Assembly: GCA_949751835.1 (NCBI GenBank)
Contig: CATKHK010000035.1
Location: 1-64,000 of the forward strand
Length of the DNA stretch: 64,000 bases
Origin: Blepharisma japonicum
Lineage: Eukaryota > Ciliophora > Heterotrichea > Heterotrichida > Blepharismidae
Direction: 5' to 3'
Part shown: positions 24,601 through 36,623 of the stretch, piece after piece
How positions within the stretch are numbered: the first letter of the stretch is position 1
Layout of the letters: each line of letters begins with the position of its first letter
Translations under genes and position numbers: made by a program
The notes under the pieces: model-generated
What the model was told of the DNA's origin: nothing
The model's database searches: none
Seen by the model: only the letters and a program-made list of their open reading frames with translations

Positions 24601-25482
24601 GATGACTATGCAAAAAATAGAGTACTACTTCCTCTCTCTATTATGATTACATGAGTGAGAGGTTTTGGATATTTTAGAATATTTAAAAAAACTAGAGTAC
24701 TAATGAGGTTGATTTTTGAGGTCATTAAAGATATGGGGCCATTTTCCTTAGTAATTCTTACATCGAGTGTTGTTTTCGGAGTCATATTTTACGATGTGAA
24801 ACTACTTCCTAAATTTGGAGATGACTTAGCAAAAGCTTATGTTGTTGCATATGGAGAATTCAATCTTGATGCAAGTTACACTCGTTGGCAAGATCTTATG
24901 TACGTAATGGCTTCATTGCTGAACACCTTGGTTCTTTTAAGCTTGATTATCTCACTTATGGGAGACACTTATGATCGAGTATCAGGAGGAATTGACATTG
25001 CTGAAACCAAAGAATTCGCAATGTTAATTTTAGAGGCTGAAACCCTTTTGTTTTGGAAAAGAAATAATAATGCACCATTGGCATATTTACAAGAATGCAG
25101 CTTAGAAAGAGAAGCTGGAGAAGGTGACCAATGGAAAGGGAAAATTAATGCTATAAGAAAGCAGGTAAAACTCACAGAAAATTGCTGTGATGAGGCATTA
25201 AAAGATATTAGTTCTTTTAACAAATTTTTCCAAGAATTTCCTAAACTAATTGGTGCCAAAATGGCAAAACTTATTAAGAAAAATTCTTTAGAAAATGATG
25301 AAGATAGGGCAAAGGATGAAGAATATTTTATGGTTGCTTTAGCAAAAATTCAGAAGAAGCTTGAGGAGTTTGAGGAGGCTAAAAATAATATTTCTGTTAT
25401 TAAAAAGGACATGGGAGGGTTAAAAACAAAAATAACGAAGATGGCATCAAGAAGTAACAGTCATGATGGCGAAAATGAATAA
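21688..25482 (+). CDS. WD40 propeller fused to TRP-like ion channel
   Basis: 1264 residues in one frame, with about twelve TGA-encoded Trp codons; many are the terminal Trp of WD repeats (e.g. GFVKIW, KTIRVW, NVILW). Residues about 50-660 hold a long series of WD40 blades (SAGKDREIKVW, SGGEDRTIIVW, SGSEDKKLCSW), probably two propellers. A linker with short ankyrin-like phrases leads to six hydrophobic helices at about 884-1094. The S4-S5 stretch is WVRGFGYFRIFKKTR, and S6 ends SLIISLMGDTYDRV, a TRP-like ending. The tail (1095-1264) is charged and coiled-coil-like. A cation channel gated by the WD40 sensor or scaffold is inferred; voltage residues in S4 are few. Confidence 0.88.
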
Positions 25483-26169
25483 AATTTAGTTTTTAGAATA
25501 ATTATTATTCTATTAAATTTATAATAAAAATAACGAGAAATTTAAAGACTTAAATGAAATAATAATTAAGAATAACAGCAGAAAAGTTGCGGATTCTTTT
25601 AAAAAAACTAAGTAATACTTAAAATAGTTGACAGACTTATCAAAAATATAGAGTTCGAATGAATATTTCATTAAAAATTTAAAAATTCAAAAATAGAAGC
25701 ACCTTATATAGACAAAAATATGCTGCTATGAATAAAATACCATTTGATACAAAACTGCGAAATAAAGGGATAAAAATTGAAAGCCTATATGATATTTATA
25801 TTTTGAATTTAATTTGAGATGAATAAAATCTATAATCCATTTTTCAATAAGAATGCTAAAAAAAATGAGTTTATGAGCTCATTATATTTTTTATTATGAA
25901 ATCTATAACTTTTTTCAGAGCTTTGATGATAATAGCTTTAGATAATTTTATTAATGAATTAAAATCATTAAAATTTATGGACAATTATGCAAATTTAATG
26001 GTTTCTTATAAAAATCCTATATTTTAAGCAATGTATTAGAAATCAATTGAGAATAAGTTAACGCAATTTAATTATAAAATAAAATTATGATTTCTATATT
26101 TAGACATATTATCCTTTCAATATTACCACCTTGAATTTAAACTAAAACTTATGGTGGAAACCAAATAAT
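25483..26169. other. AT-rich intergenic region
   Basis: It lies between the channel gene and the monooxygenase gene, both on the plus strand. Only short stop-filled frames are present. It probably holds the FMO promoter. Confidence 0.6.
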
Positions 26170-27714
26170 ATGAAGAAAAGAGTCCTTCTTGTTGGTTTAG
26201 TAAGCTGTTCTACTGCTTGGTATTATTTGAAGCGAGAACTTCCATTACCTGAACCTGTTGGTCCACCTTATCAAGAGCTTCCAAAACTCCCTTATCAAGA
26301 TAACCCCAATAAGCATTTTATTACTAAAGTTCCTCAAAAAATTGGAATAGTAGGGGCAGGACTTTCAGGTCTCATAACAGCAAAAATATTAAAGTCTCAA
26401 GGATATGACATCGAAATTCTTGATCAGCAGTCTCAGCCAGGCGGATTATGGGCAGAAAATTATGATGATGCAGGTCTCCAGTTTCTTTTTAGTTATTACT
26501 ATTTGCCAGATGATCCAATACCAAACCCTCCAGACCTTCCTAAATTGGATTATCTTAAAAACTGAATAAATCAAAGTATTGTTCAGAAGTTTAATCTAAG
26601 CCAATCGCTCACCCTCAATTCTCGAGTCTCAACAATTGACCAAAACCAAGATGGTTCTTGGAATGTTAACTTAGACAGCGGAGTCAAAAAAACATATGAT
26701 TTTCTTGTAGTTTGCACAGGGGCAAATTATAAGCCATATATTCCAGAAGTAAAAGGACAAAATACTTTTCAAGGAAAAATTCTCCATAGTAGTCAATTTA
26801 AAAATGCCAAAAATCTGTGTGAAGGTAAAGATGTTATTGTGGTAGGAGGCCATAAAAGTGCAACTGATATGCTAGGAACTGCCTCTAACTATGGAGCAAG
26901 GGTAACAAGTGTCCAAAGAAGTATCCATTGACAATATTCTTTAGCTAAAAAGTCCATCTTGGGGATCGATTCGTCCTATTGGCTTTTTTCAAGGTTAGGT
27001 CAATATTTTATGTTGCCAATTGATAATGGATTTTATATTTACAATTATTGTAAGCCACTTTGCAACTGGTATAATAATTTAATCGAAAAAAAGGTAAAAG
27101 AAGATCTCCCTGAGATTCTTTATCCAACTATGGGGTTTGCGGAAACTAGAGGTTCCTCAATTAAGAGTAATAAAGAAGTACTAGACAAGTTTAGGTCAGG
27201 CGAAATAAAGCTTGTAAAAGGTACCATTGATGAAATAAAACCTGACGGAGTAATGATAAATGGAGCATTTTATAAAGCAGACGTAATAATTTTTGCTACA
27301 GGGTTTAAATTTGAGTCTTTGGGAATTGAGCAAGAAAAAGATGGGGTATGAATGTATAGGCATGCTATTGTCCCAGAAAAAAAGAACTTAGCATTTATCG
27401 GCTTTTCGAGACCTCTTGCTTGGTCACTGGGTGTTTCAATACAAGCTTGCTGACTGGCAGAAATCCTAAGAGGAAAAGTTAAACTCCCAAGCGTTTCAGA
27501 AATGAAAAATGATATAGAAATTAGGAAAAAAACAACAAGAGCTTATTATTACCCTGTTTCAAACCTTAGTGATATGACTACCGGAGTATTTTTCCATGAT
27601 GCATTTTTAGAAGATATGGGATTACAAGTCAGAAGAAAAAATACTCTTTTCAAGCATTTATTCGGAATTTTTACGGTGGAGGACTATAAAACCGTCATAA
27701 CTCACAGAGTTTAA
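26170..27714 (+). CDS. Flavin-containing monooxygenase (FMO-type)
   Basis: 514 residues with several TGA-encoded Trp codons. The N-terminus has a hydrophobic anchor or signal (VLLVGLVSCSTAWYYL). The FAD-binding GIVGAGLSG motif is at about 59-67 and is followed by the E-x-x-x-x-x-G-G-x-W region (LDQQSQPGGLW). The FMO/BVMO fingerprint F-x-G-x-x-x-H-S-x-x-[FY] is FQGKILHSSQF, the NADPH site is VVGGHKSATD at about 223, and ATGF follows at about 376. The family uses FAD and NADPH to oxygenate soft nucleophiles or ketones; the substrate cannot be told. The N-terminal segment suggests ER membrane attachment. Confidence 0.9.
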
Positions 27715-27785
27715 AACTAAAACTTTAGTTTTTATTTAAATTTTGAAAGCTTTCTTTCTTTTAAATTTAGAATTAATTAACTGTA

Positions 27786-28694
27786 ATGATAAATAAAAAT
27801 TTTATGAAAAGATTTTTATTTTTTCACACCGAATCAGCTCACGTAATCTACTTCAAAGACTACAACACAGAAACTGCAGATGAGCATAGGCTGGCTTTTG
27901 AAAGTTATTCACTATTAATAACAACTGATTTTGAGTTGAGATCTATCGAGTCTGAAGAACTTTTCTGCTTCGCAAAGGCGAGAGGCAAGCCTCTCGCTAT
28001 TACAATAGTTTTCGGAAAAGGCACAACTACTAAAGAAGAAGGCTGTGGACTCGCAGAGTCTATGATTCAGCTATTTGTGCAGCAATTTGGTCATAGGCTT
28101 AATGAAAAGCTGCCTATAAGCTCATTTAGAACTTTTCAAACCACGCTAAAGCCGCTTCTTGATTCTTATTTAGAATCTGAAATGAAGAAATTTTCAGAGG
28201 TGACTGGAAATATCCCTTTTTTGCATTTGACAATGCTGCATTCTGTAATTGCTCATCAAAGGGCTAGCAAAAATAAAAGAATGGAAAGCGTGTCAATTAC
28301 GTCAGCAGCAAGTTCTTTAAATACAGATTTATCAGCAATAGAAAAAGCGCCAAGAATTTTAGTCAGTCAAACCTTGAAGAGAAAATACCCATATGATGAA
28401 TCTAAACAAAATACCTCATTTGTATTCCCAAGGAAAAATTTCCAAAGAATTGTGCATAGAGATGAGCCGCCTAATGAAGAATTAATTGAAGCTGTTTCTG
28501 TTTTGGCTGCAATTGCTTCTGATTTATTAGGGCTTGAAAAAGACTCATTGCAAAGTATATGGCTTCCAATGAATAAAACAAATATTTTAGCGTTGAGGTT
28601 CCAAGAGATGCTACTATTACTAGCAGATCCTAACCAAGTGCCTAGAAATTCTATGCTGCAAGGGTTGCATGACTGGGCAAGATTACTTGTATAA
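27786..28694 (+). CDS. Unknown protein with longin-like N-terminus
   Basis: 302 residues, uninterrupted; a second in-frame ATG at 27804 (MKRFLFFHTESAHV) may be the real start. The first 120 residues alternate beta and helix (FLFFHTESAHVIYF, YSLLITTDFEL, AITIVFGK, then the helix CGLAESMIQLFVQQFGH) in the order of longin or roadblock-type trafficking domains, but no specific family is recognised. The C-terminal half is helical with a polar linker. It follows the FMO gene by 71 bp on the same strand and converges on the kinase gene across 79 bp. Confidence 0.65.
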   Translation: MINKNFMKRFLFFHTESAHVIYFKDYNTETADEHRLAFESYSLLITTDFELRSIESEELFCFAKARGKPLAITIVFGKGTTTKEEGCGLAESMIQLFVQQFGHRLNEKLPISSFRTFQTTLKPLLDSYLESEMKKFSEVTGNIPFLHLTMLHSVIAHQRASKNKRMESVSITSAASSLNTDLSAIEKAPRILVSQTLKRKYPYDESKQNTSFVFPRKNFQRIVHRDEPPNEELIEAVSVLAAIASDLLGLEKDSLQSIWLPMNKTNILALRFQEMLLLLADPNQVPRNSMLQGLHDWARLLV

Positions 28695-28773
28695 ATATAA
28701 AATAATAACTGAAATTTTAAATTTATTTTGATATAAATTAATTATAAAACTTTTTATTGCAAAAATATTTGCA

Positions 28774-30147
28774 TTAATTATCACAATTATTTACACTTGA
28801 TTTAATGTCATTTATTATTTTTCTTGGATTTTTCATTGGTGCAAAATTAGTTGATAAAATAATTGTTTTTCTGGCTTGCAAAATATCAGAATCACCCATT
28901 AAGCTTTGGCTCCTGTGCTTTACTTCTTCGGCCTCTTTATCGTTATTTTTTGAGGTAGAGCTTCTTTTTGCTTTACATAAAATATTAAGCCAATGATGAT
29001 CTAGAGCCTTCTTTGGTGTTAATCTATTATTAGGTTGGGTCTCTGTTAAGTTTTGTATTAAATTTATGGCATTTTTTGAAATTTTCTTCCAAACCTCATC
29101 ACGATAGCTGATCAGGCAGTCCCTGTTTCTTAAAAGCACACCTTCAGCAGTTTTGCTAAAAAATGGCATATGCCCAGATAATAATACATAAATTATAATT
29201 CCAGCTGAAAATACATCAGCTTCTACCCCATATGAATGCTTTCTCAAAATTTCTGGTGCTATATATCCAGGCGACCCACATCTTAAGGTCAAATTTTCAT
29301 TAGTGACTTCAGCAGCTAAGCCAAAATCAGCTAGTTTAAAATTATAATCATTATTTTTAGATATCATAAGAATGTTTTCTGGCTTGATATCTCTATGTAC
29401 AACGCTGCATGATTGGGTATAATTAAGGACTTTTAACAACTTCTTGGTAAATTTGATAACTGTTGACTCAGGAAATGACCCTTTTTCAAGAATTCTTGAA
29501 TATAAGTCTCCTCCTTTTACGTAATCTAAGACAAGGTAAATATTATGTGGGCTCTCATAAACTCTGTGAAGCTTTATGATATTCGGATGATTCAGCTTCC
29601 TCATGATTTTAATTTCATTAATCAAATTTTCTAAGTTATTTTTGCTCTTTTGGATTTTGTCTTTACTGACTTTTTTAATCGCAAATTTTTTAGAGTCTTG
29701 AATCCTTATACCCAAATGGACAACTGAGGAATTTCCACTGCCAATTTCTTGATTAATCTGATAATCGTCTTCAATATCAGACATAATGCAAATGCTAGAT
29801 AAGCATTCAACCCATTTATCTAGCTCATCACTAGTTTTTACATAAAAATCTTTGGATGATTTTTTATGCCCCAGAGAAAAACCATACAGTTTTTCATCTT
29901 GATTTTCGTCAATGAAGGGGTTTAAAGGCTTCCATTCGAGATTAACCATTTTTGTCTTTTGCTTTGAGCTGCTTGACCTAACCAGAGATTTTCCCATAAC
30001 AGTATAAAATTTTTCTCGAAATATTCCGGATTTAAGGTCAAAGAGGTTACCGTTAAGAAAAGTGGGTTCATTAGATGAAACATAAGGAGCCCAAAAATTT
30101 TCAGTACCACAAGAGTTTGAATCCATTAATTCAAATATTGATTTCAT
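28774..30147 (-). CDS. PH-domain CaMK-family Ser/Thr protein kinase
   Basis: 457 residues, all Trp as TGG. The N-terminal 30-120 region looks like a PH domain (GIFREKFYTVMGKSL ... FYVKTSDELDKWVECL). The kinase domain spans about 128-385: Gly loop EIGSGNSSVVHLG, catalytic Lys in FAIKKVSK, HRDIKPEN catalytic loop, DFGLA, and CGSPGYIAPE as the APE region. All catalytic residues are present. The LD-YV-GGDL and CGSPGY phrases place it with CaMK/CDPK-like kinases, but no EF-hands or CaM-binding helix follow. The tail is basic and Ser-rich. The PH domain suggests phosphoinositide-dependent membrane targeting. Confidence 0.9.
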   Translation of the reverse strand: MKSIFELMDSNSCGTENFWAPYVSSNEPTFLNGNLFDLKSGIFREKFYTVMGKSLVRSSSSKQKTKMVNLEWKPLNPFIDENQDEKLYGFSLGHKKSSKDFYVKTSDELDKWVECLSSICIMSDIEDDYQINQEIGSGNSSVVHLGIRIQDSKKFAIKKVSKDKIQKSKNNLENLINEIKIMRKLNHPNIIKLHRVYESPHNIYLVLDYVKGGDLYSRILEKGSFPESTVIKFTKKLLKVLNYTQSCSVVHRDIKPENILMISKNNDYNFKLADFGLAAEVTNENLTLRCGSPGYIAPEILRKHSYGVEADVFSAGIIIYVLLSGHMPFFSKTAEGVLLRNRDCLISYRDEVWKKISKNAINLIQNLTETQPNNRLTPKKALDHHWLNILCKAKRSSTSKNNDKEAEEVKHRSQSLMGDSDILQARKTIILSTNFAPMKNPRKIINDIKSSVNNCDN

Positions 30148-30548
30148 AATAATATTAATATTTTATCTTGATCAGAATTCATGTTGAACTATTAAAACTG
30201 TTTTACAACTAAAATAATGATAGGAATCACAATTTTTATATATTGTATGTATTTATTTTTACTTATTTATATGCTTTAGCTTTTCTTTCTGGAAAGAGAG
30301 AATAATAAATATTACCAATATTTTTTTATAAAGTATAAAATACTAAGAATTATTTAGAATTAAAGATAATTGGTTTATGATTATTTACCTAATAATAATC
30401 ATAATCAATAATAGTTACCAATATATAAATAGAAAGTCCATATTATTATCTTAGAGATATTATTTCAAGCTTTTAAATGCATTATTTTAAAATTCATATA
30501 AATGCCTACTATTAATTAATTTATTTATATAGCTTTTGCTTATAAACA
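30148..30548. other. AT-rich intergenic region
   Basis: It holds the upstream region of the kinase gene and the 3' side of globin-tailed copy 1. No feature is recognised. Confidence 0.6.
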
Positions 30549-32528
30549 CTATATTTCCTTGCATATAAGACTTTTCATCGCTCCTAACTGAGACATAATC
30601 CCTTGAATATCATCTTGACTTACCTGAAACTCAGATAGTGTCAAATAAAACATTTCGGCATAACAATTGAATTCTCTTTCATTAATTCCATAATTATGAT
30701 GCGCTGCCCTCAGCCTCCCTCTTAGTTCCAAATTAATATTTCCGCTAAAAATCCTAAACATCCCTTTCACAATCCCTTGAAAACTCTCAATTTTTGAGCC
30801 TTTAAAATATTTATTCAAAATTTCGCAGCCTAGAATTTTATTGTAAAGCGAAATGATAAATTTACTCCAAAAAGCCTCCCCTCCATATTTATTCATCAAA
30901 CTTTCTCTTTTATTTTTGATTTTATTGACATTTTGCTTTAGCTCTTCATTTTGTTCTGCAGCTTCTGAGAAATACCTCATTTTGGTGCAAATAAATGGGT
31001 CGTTAGAAGGAGTTTGGTCACGATGTTTAGAGTGAGGTGTAGGTATTGGGGTTAGGTCTAATATAGGGACAAAGTTTTTGCAGGTTTTTAAACAAGCTGC
31101 TTCGTCCTGAATTATTGGAGAAAACTCAAAATTTATATCTTGATTTTTAGGAGTTTTTTGTGCATTTAAACAATCGATTTTTTCGTTCATTTGTTTGAAT
31201 TTTGCATAAATATTTTTCATTTTGATACTTTCTTTCCTTTTTTTAGCAAAGTTTAGCCTATCTACCCTAAGTATTATTTTTGTACAACTTGGATGATTTA
31301 TATCACTTGCACAGGTTTCTGTAGTTTGTGATCTATCAGAAGTATCAATCCCTGACAGTTTAAGTGGAAGTTTAATTCTTTTTGTTTTTTCAAAAGGCAT
31401 TGATTGATCAACCCAATGCTCTCGGCAGTCCAGTAAAAATCATTTATTATTAATATCCTTGACAAAATCAAGTACAAGCCCTTTTACTGTTTTTTTAAAT
31501 ACATGATAGGTCAAAAAATCAGTAATTTGTTCAACCATAAGTTCAATTTCATTGATTTTTACAAAACTCTCGCTTACAATACAGCTGGTGATATCTTTTG
31601 TGTCAACAATATATTCTTTGAAATTATTCGTATGTGCAGTTATATTTGTTTCAGCTAAATTATCGTAGCTTCTTACAGATTTTGTATCATTTCCAAAAGT
31701 TTTAAAAATATCATCCTTAATTATTTTATTCTTTATTTTGCAAGGAGCATGGAGATCTGGCAAATTTTTATCGTTTTTCATTCTAATTGGAAAATGCTTT
31801 ATTGGATTCGATGGCGTGATGGTAGGCAATTGGGTAACAGAATATCTGCAATTAGCATGCTTTGATTTTTTAGTTGACTGACTTGAAGAATGGTGATGAT
31901 GCAGCTCTTTTTTGGTAGCTAATTTTTTGTTAATTATTGTGAAATATTTGTTTTTTTCTCCTTTTTTCCATAATACTCTTGTAACTGAAGCAGGATTTGC
32001 ATTACTTTGGATGAAAAATTGTATCAAGCTATTATTGCCTGCTGATTTTCATATTTTTGCAACTGTTTCTTTTGAGAATGCAATTGTGATCTCTTTATTA
32101 GAATTTTTATAGCAATAGCATGGGAATCCTATGCTATTACTTTCATTAGTAAAGCTAAAAAATTCATTTTCTGAACATTCTCTTGATTCAATTAAATTAT
32201 TTTGGTTTGCCTTAATCAGCATAAAAGATGGCAAAGACTCTAATTTTATAAGAGTGGCAGGAATATTTATATTGAGCCTTGCGGAGTTTGCATATGTAGC
32301 TAGCAAGCTAAAAAAATTTATTTCATTATAATTAGCAGGCTTTGGAAGCAGATTATTGATCCTACTAATCATGCTATTCCAACTAGCATCGGTTCCAATG
32401 CTGCTAATGATTTTATTTGATTCAGTCAATAAGTGTTTTAATTCAAAACTAAAGTCACTGATTTTGTTTTGGTCATTTTGATTTTGGTGAAAATCGTTGA
32501 GGTGCTCTAGTATTCTTGGAATATCCAT
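30549..32528 (-). CDS. Large protein with C-terminal truncated-globin domain, copy 1
   Basis: 659 residues with TGA-encoded Trp at 32049 and 31440. The last 115 residues match the truncated hemoglobin fold: KYGGEAFWSKF (helix A), then the B-helix SLYNKIL with Tyr at the B10 position, LNKYFKGSK, and RLRAAHHNYGINEREF carrying the proximal His of helix F, followed by helices G and H. The N-terminal 160 residues (MDIPRILEHLNDFH...) and a mid-protein phrase WFLLDCREHW are shared with the neighbouring paralogue but match no family I know. Free-standing truncated globins are known in ciliates; fusion to a long N-terminus suggests a haem-based sensor or redox regulator. This role is inference. Confidence 0.75.
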
Positions 32529-32871
32529 TTACAAAGAAATGGCAAGTAAGTTCGTTTTTTCGAAACTCACACATTTTGAGTAATTACGTTTCAAAATTTA
32601 ATTGATGAATTTCAGAATTTTAGGGCTTTTTATAATAAAAATTATAAAATACACTGGTACAGTCTTAAATTTCGATTTTAATAAATCAATTTTTGATAAA
32701 ATCAAAAATTTATCCTGATTATAAACAATATGAAAATTATTAATAAATAATAAAAATCAGCTAAAAATCAGTAGTTAAAATTATTTTAAATTAGATTTTA
32801 GTTAATAATTTCTTCATATACTTAAGGAATTTCTATTTAAAATAATTTATCAATAACAATTCTTATCAAAA
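32529..32871. other. AT-rich spacer between globin-tailed paralogues
   Basis: It contains the promoter of copy 1 and the 3' UTR of copy 2. No other feature is seen. Confidence 0.6.
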
Positions 32872-34923
32872 CTAATGAACAGTTTGGCATATTAAACTTT
32901 TCATCAGTCTTATCTGCGACATGATCCCTTGCTTATCTTCTTCTTGTAATTTAAACTCAGTTATCGTTTCCTCAAAAATATCAGCATAACAATTAAATTC
33001 TACCTCTGTTATTCCTTTTGCATAGTGAGCTGCTCTTAACCTTCTCCTTAATTCCAAATTTAAATTCCCTTCAATTATTTTAAACATTCCTACTACAATC
33101 ATTTCAAAGCTTTCTAATTTAGAATCTTTAAAATGCCTATTCAAAATTTCACATGACAAAATTTTTTGATATAAAGCAACAATAAATTTATTCCAAAATT
33201 CAGCTCCTCCGTATTTCCTGACTATGCTTTCTTGTTTAACCCTTGCTATTTTTACATTGGTTTTCATTTGATCAAAATTGCCGACTGCTTCAGAAAAATA
33301 TTTTTTAATGCAAAATTCATTGTCTGGGGTTTGAGTCTGCTCAGTTGCTATAAAAGATCTTGATTCGCTTAAAGGTCGAGTTGAGTTTAATAGAGGATTA
33401 TCTAAATCTGGAAGCTTTTGGCTTGTGAAGTGTTTGATATAGTAATTAATACCATCTTGCTTTCCTATAATAAATGCACTTCTAGGGGAGCGAATTCCAC
33501 AAGGATGCTTTATTTTTTGGTTAATTTTATTTAGACGATCAAGAAGCTCTTTTTCAGTCATTGAAGAAGTAGACCCACTTCTCCTAGGGCGACTTCTTAT
33601 TTTAAATGGGCAGGATTGAGGAATTTCAAGCAAAGGACTTTGATCTTCTATTTTTAGTTTTAGAGTTCTTTTTTCTGATTCTGATCTCAGCTTTGGGTTG
33701 TCCTTATGAACTTCTATTTTTGGTGAATTTAAAGGATTTTTAGAAGTGTCAATCTTTATTGTTGGTTTTTTCGTTTTTAATTTTTGAAGCGAAACCTCAG
33801 TATAATACTCTCTGCTGTCTAGTAGAAATCAAGTATTGTTCTTATCTTTTATAAAATCAATAACTATTCCTCTCAGTTTATTATTTTGGAATACCTCAGA
33901 ATCCAAAAAATCAACTATTTCGCCAACCATGTTCTCTATTTCATTAATTACTGCTGAGCTTTTACAAGCATAACAGCTTTCTGTGTTTCTTGTTAATACA
34001 AGATAATCCTCAGATGATTCTTCTTGTCAGTGAGGAGAATAGCGATTTGTGGTAGGGCTGCATGAGTCTAAATCTTTATTTTTATATGAGGTTAAAGAAT
34101 TTTGCCTTTTTTTCCCATATTGTCCAAATCACTGTAATGGGCATATAGTTAGGTGTTTTCTTTTATTATTGCGGTTTTCAGGCAGAGGACTTGATTCATT
34201 TTCTGGTGATGGAGATATTGCTATTGGGGAGTTAACAAAAGCTGTGGATCTTTTATTAAGCCGTGGACGTCTAATAGTGGGGTGAGAAGAATTGCTTTGT
34301 GATTTATGTAATTTTTTCCCTGCTTTTTTACGGTTACTAATTGTGTAATATTTATTTTTCATCCCTCTTCTTCATAAAACTCTTGTAATAGCAGCTGGGT
34401 TAGCTTTGCTTTGTATATAGCTTTGCATTACAGCAGAATTAAATGATGAGTTTCACGTTTCTAAAGCATTTTCCTTTGAAAATACAGCTACGGGATTTTT
34501 CCCTGCAGTTTTATAGCAGAAAATCGGAAATTCACTCTCATTATCTTCGCTTATTTCTGTAAAAAATTCATCTTCTGAGCATTGCCTAGATTGGATGTAT
34601 TTTTCTTTCTTTGTTTGCAGCATATACAATTTTGCTTCAAATCTTACAAGTGTTCGAGGAATATTCACATAGATTTTAGCAGAATTTGAGTATTTTGCTA
34701 ATAAATAAAATAATCCTGGCTCTTTATTTGTGGATTTTGGCAATAAGTTATTCAATCTTTTAATCATATTATTGGATGTTGTGTCAGGGCTGTAGGCTTG
34801 GCGAACATAAGTGGATTCTGCGATTATATTTTTGAGATCTTCTCCAAAATTGAATGGGATGCTTTTATTGGTAGAGACCTGATGGTAGTCATTAAGATTC
34901 TCTAATATTTTTGGAAGATCCAT
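32872..34923 (-). CDS. Large protein with C-terminal truncated-globin domain, copy 2
   Basis: 683 residues in one frame with several TGA-encoded Trp codons. It is paralogous to copy 1 along the whole length: the N-terminal MDLPKILENLNDYH, the SKANPAAITRVLW phrase, WFLLDSREYY in the middle, and a C-terminal globin-like domain (RKYGGAEFWNKF, VALYQKIL with the B10 Tyr, and RLRAAHYAKGITEVEF with the proximal His). The middle linker differs and is basic and Ser-rich (RPRLNKRST, PFKIRSRPRRSGS). Conservation of both haem-contact positions while linkers drift supports function in both copies. Confidence 0.75.
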
Positions 34924-35963
34924 GAATATTTAATATTTAATATTAATCATAGAAATGAACCTGAAAATCTTTGAGATGAAATCTTTAATTAATTATTTTA
35001 ATTTTTGTTAAGAAACAAATTTATTTGCATGATAAATATTAAGATATAAAGTTATTTATATTTTTGAAAAAGAATTAATATTTTGGTATATTTTGAATTT
35101 TACTTAATATATAAAGCATTATAATCAATAATTAAAGATTTGATGGCTTTTTGAATAGTTAGTTAAGATATCCAATTATCCTCTATTCAAATAAAAAAAC
35201 GGCTATAAAGCTACTCATACCATTATAGTTTTAACTTTTAATAAGTGTAATATCTACTTATATTGAAAATATTACTTTTAATGATTTCACCTCTTAGGAT
35301 TGCAAATACTATGCAAAGTCTTGAGGCTATTAAAAGCTTTTTAGTAATTTTTACTCTTATTGCTAAACTTAAGATATTTTTTAAATTAAACTTGTATCAG
35401 ACCACAAATTAGAATCTGGCTCTTCATTATTAATTATTTTTTTAGATTAAATTAATTGATATTGACTTCTTGGGCAAGAGGAGTAAAATTGTTTTTAAGC
35501 TAGGGTTAATTTTTTAACAGTGCTTTAGATTCACTTGTGAAAATTTGCATAATAAGCTAACTTATTCTATAATTATTGTAAATCAAAGAGTAAAGCTTTA
35601 TAGATTATCTTCTTTTTAATGCTTTTGCTGTATTATGAATTTACCATTTATACTCGAATAATAATATTTTTCAATAAGGGCTTATTTAGTTTTAAATTTA
35701 CTGCTTTTTCTTACTGAAATTACAGTAACTAATTCTAATTATTTATTAAATGAAAATATTAGAAATATCAGAGCAAATTTCTAATATAATTCAAATTATT
35801 TATTAAGTAATTAAGATCATTAAAAATTCTTATCTATTAAAAATATTCATCTGCTCCTCAGTAATCATTCAAATAAATAGCTGACAATCTTGAAAATCCA
35901 AAAGCTATTATATTGATCAATATTAGGCTGAATTACTAAAATCATGGTGTAATTTAATTAAGG
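34924..35963. other. 1-kb AT-rich intergenic region
   Basis: No coding frame, tRNA or clear repeat is visible. It separates the globin pair from the Myb-like gene; both flanking genes are transcribed away from it. Confidence 0.55.
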
Positions 35964-36623
35964 ATGATGAAAAGAAGCCGTTCGGAAGCCGATTCATATC
36001 TAGACCATGATCAATGCCAAAAAATTTTCTCAGATGAAAATATAAATTTCCCTATGAATTCATTCTCCAATCTTCAATCATCTCATATTGATCTAAAAGA
36101 ATCCATAAGTTCTTGTACAAAAACAAATAAAAACAGATGGTCAATTGACGAAGATTTCTTGCTACTTCACCTCTACATAGAGCATGGGGCGAAGTGGGTC
36201 TTTATTGCTTCTCAGTTAAAAAATAGAGCTCCAACATCAATAAAGAATCACTTTTATTTATTGAGAAATCGCATGACATTAGAAGAAGCAGAATGAATGA
36301 AAAACCAAATTCGAGTAAGCAGAATTAAAAGAAATTTTGATACAAATAATGAAAAAGTCAGCCTAATTGCAAGTGATGTTAAAGATGAACAAAATGATAA
36401 TTCTCTTATTGTGTCTCGAGCTATAAGAATATGGAGTGACGATATTGTTTTAGCTAAAGTTTACGACATGAAAGATAATAGTGAAAATTTTTCAATTGAA
36501 AATGATAAAGTGTGGGCAAAAATTTGTGAATTAAGAATCAAAGAAGCTTTCTTGGAGAATCAGCTTTTGGAAAAGAAAAGGGAATTAAGCGAATTCAAAA
36601 CAGAGCATGGTATTATAGACTAA
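35964..36623 (+). CDS. Myb/SANT-domain protein
   Basis: 219 residues with one TGA-encoded Trp (36294-36296). Residues about 55-100 form a Myb/SANT repeat: NRWSIDEDFLLLHLYIEHGAKW then IASQLKNRAPTSIKNHFY, with the spaced Trp/aromatic residues and a basic third helix typical of DNA-binding Myb repeats. A second weaker module may lie after SRAIRIWSDD. The C-terminus is a short coiled coil (LENQLLEKKRELSEFK). A sequence-specific DNA-binding regulator is likely. The start may be either Met of the initial MMK. Confidence 0.8.

Noticed and set aside
25640-25670. GTTCGAAT-like stretch resembling a tRNA T-loop
   Set aside because: No acceptor or anticodon stems can be built around it.
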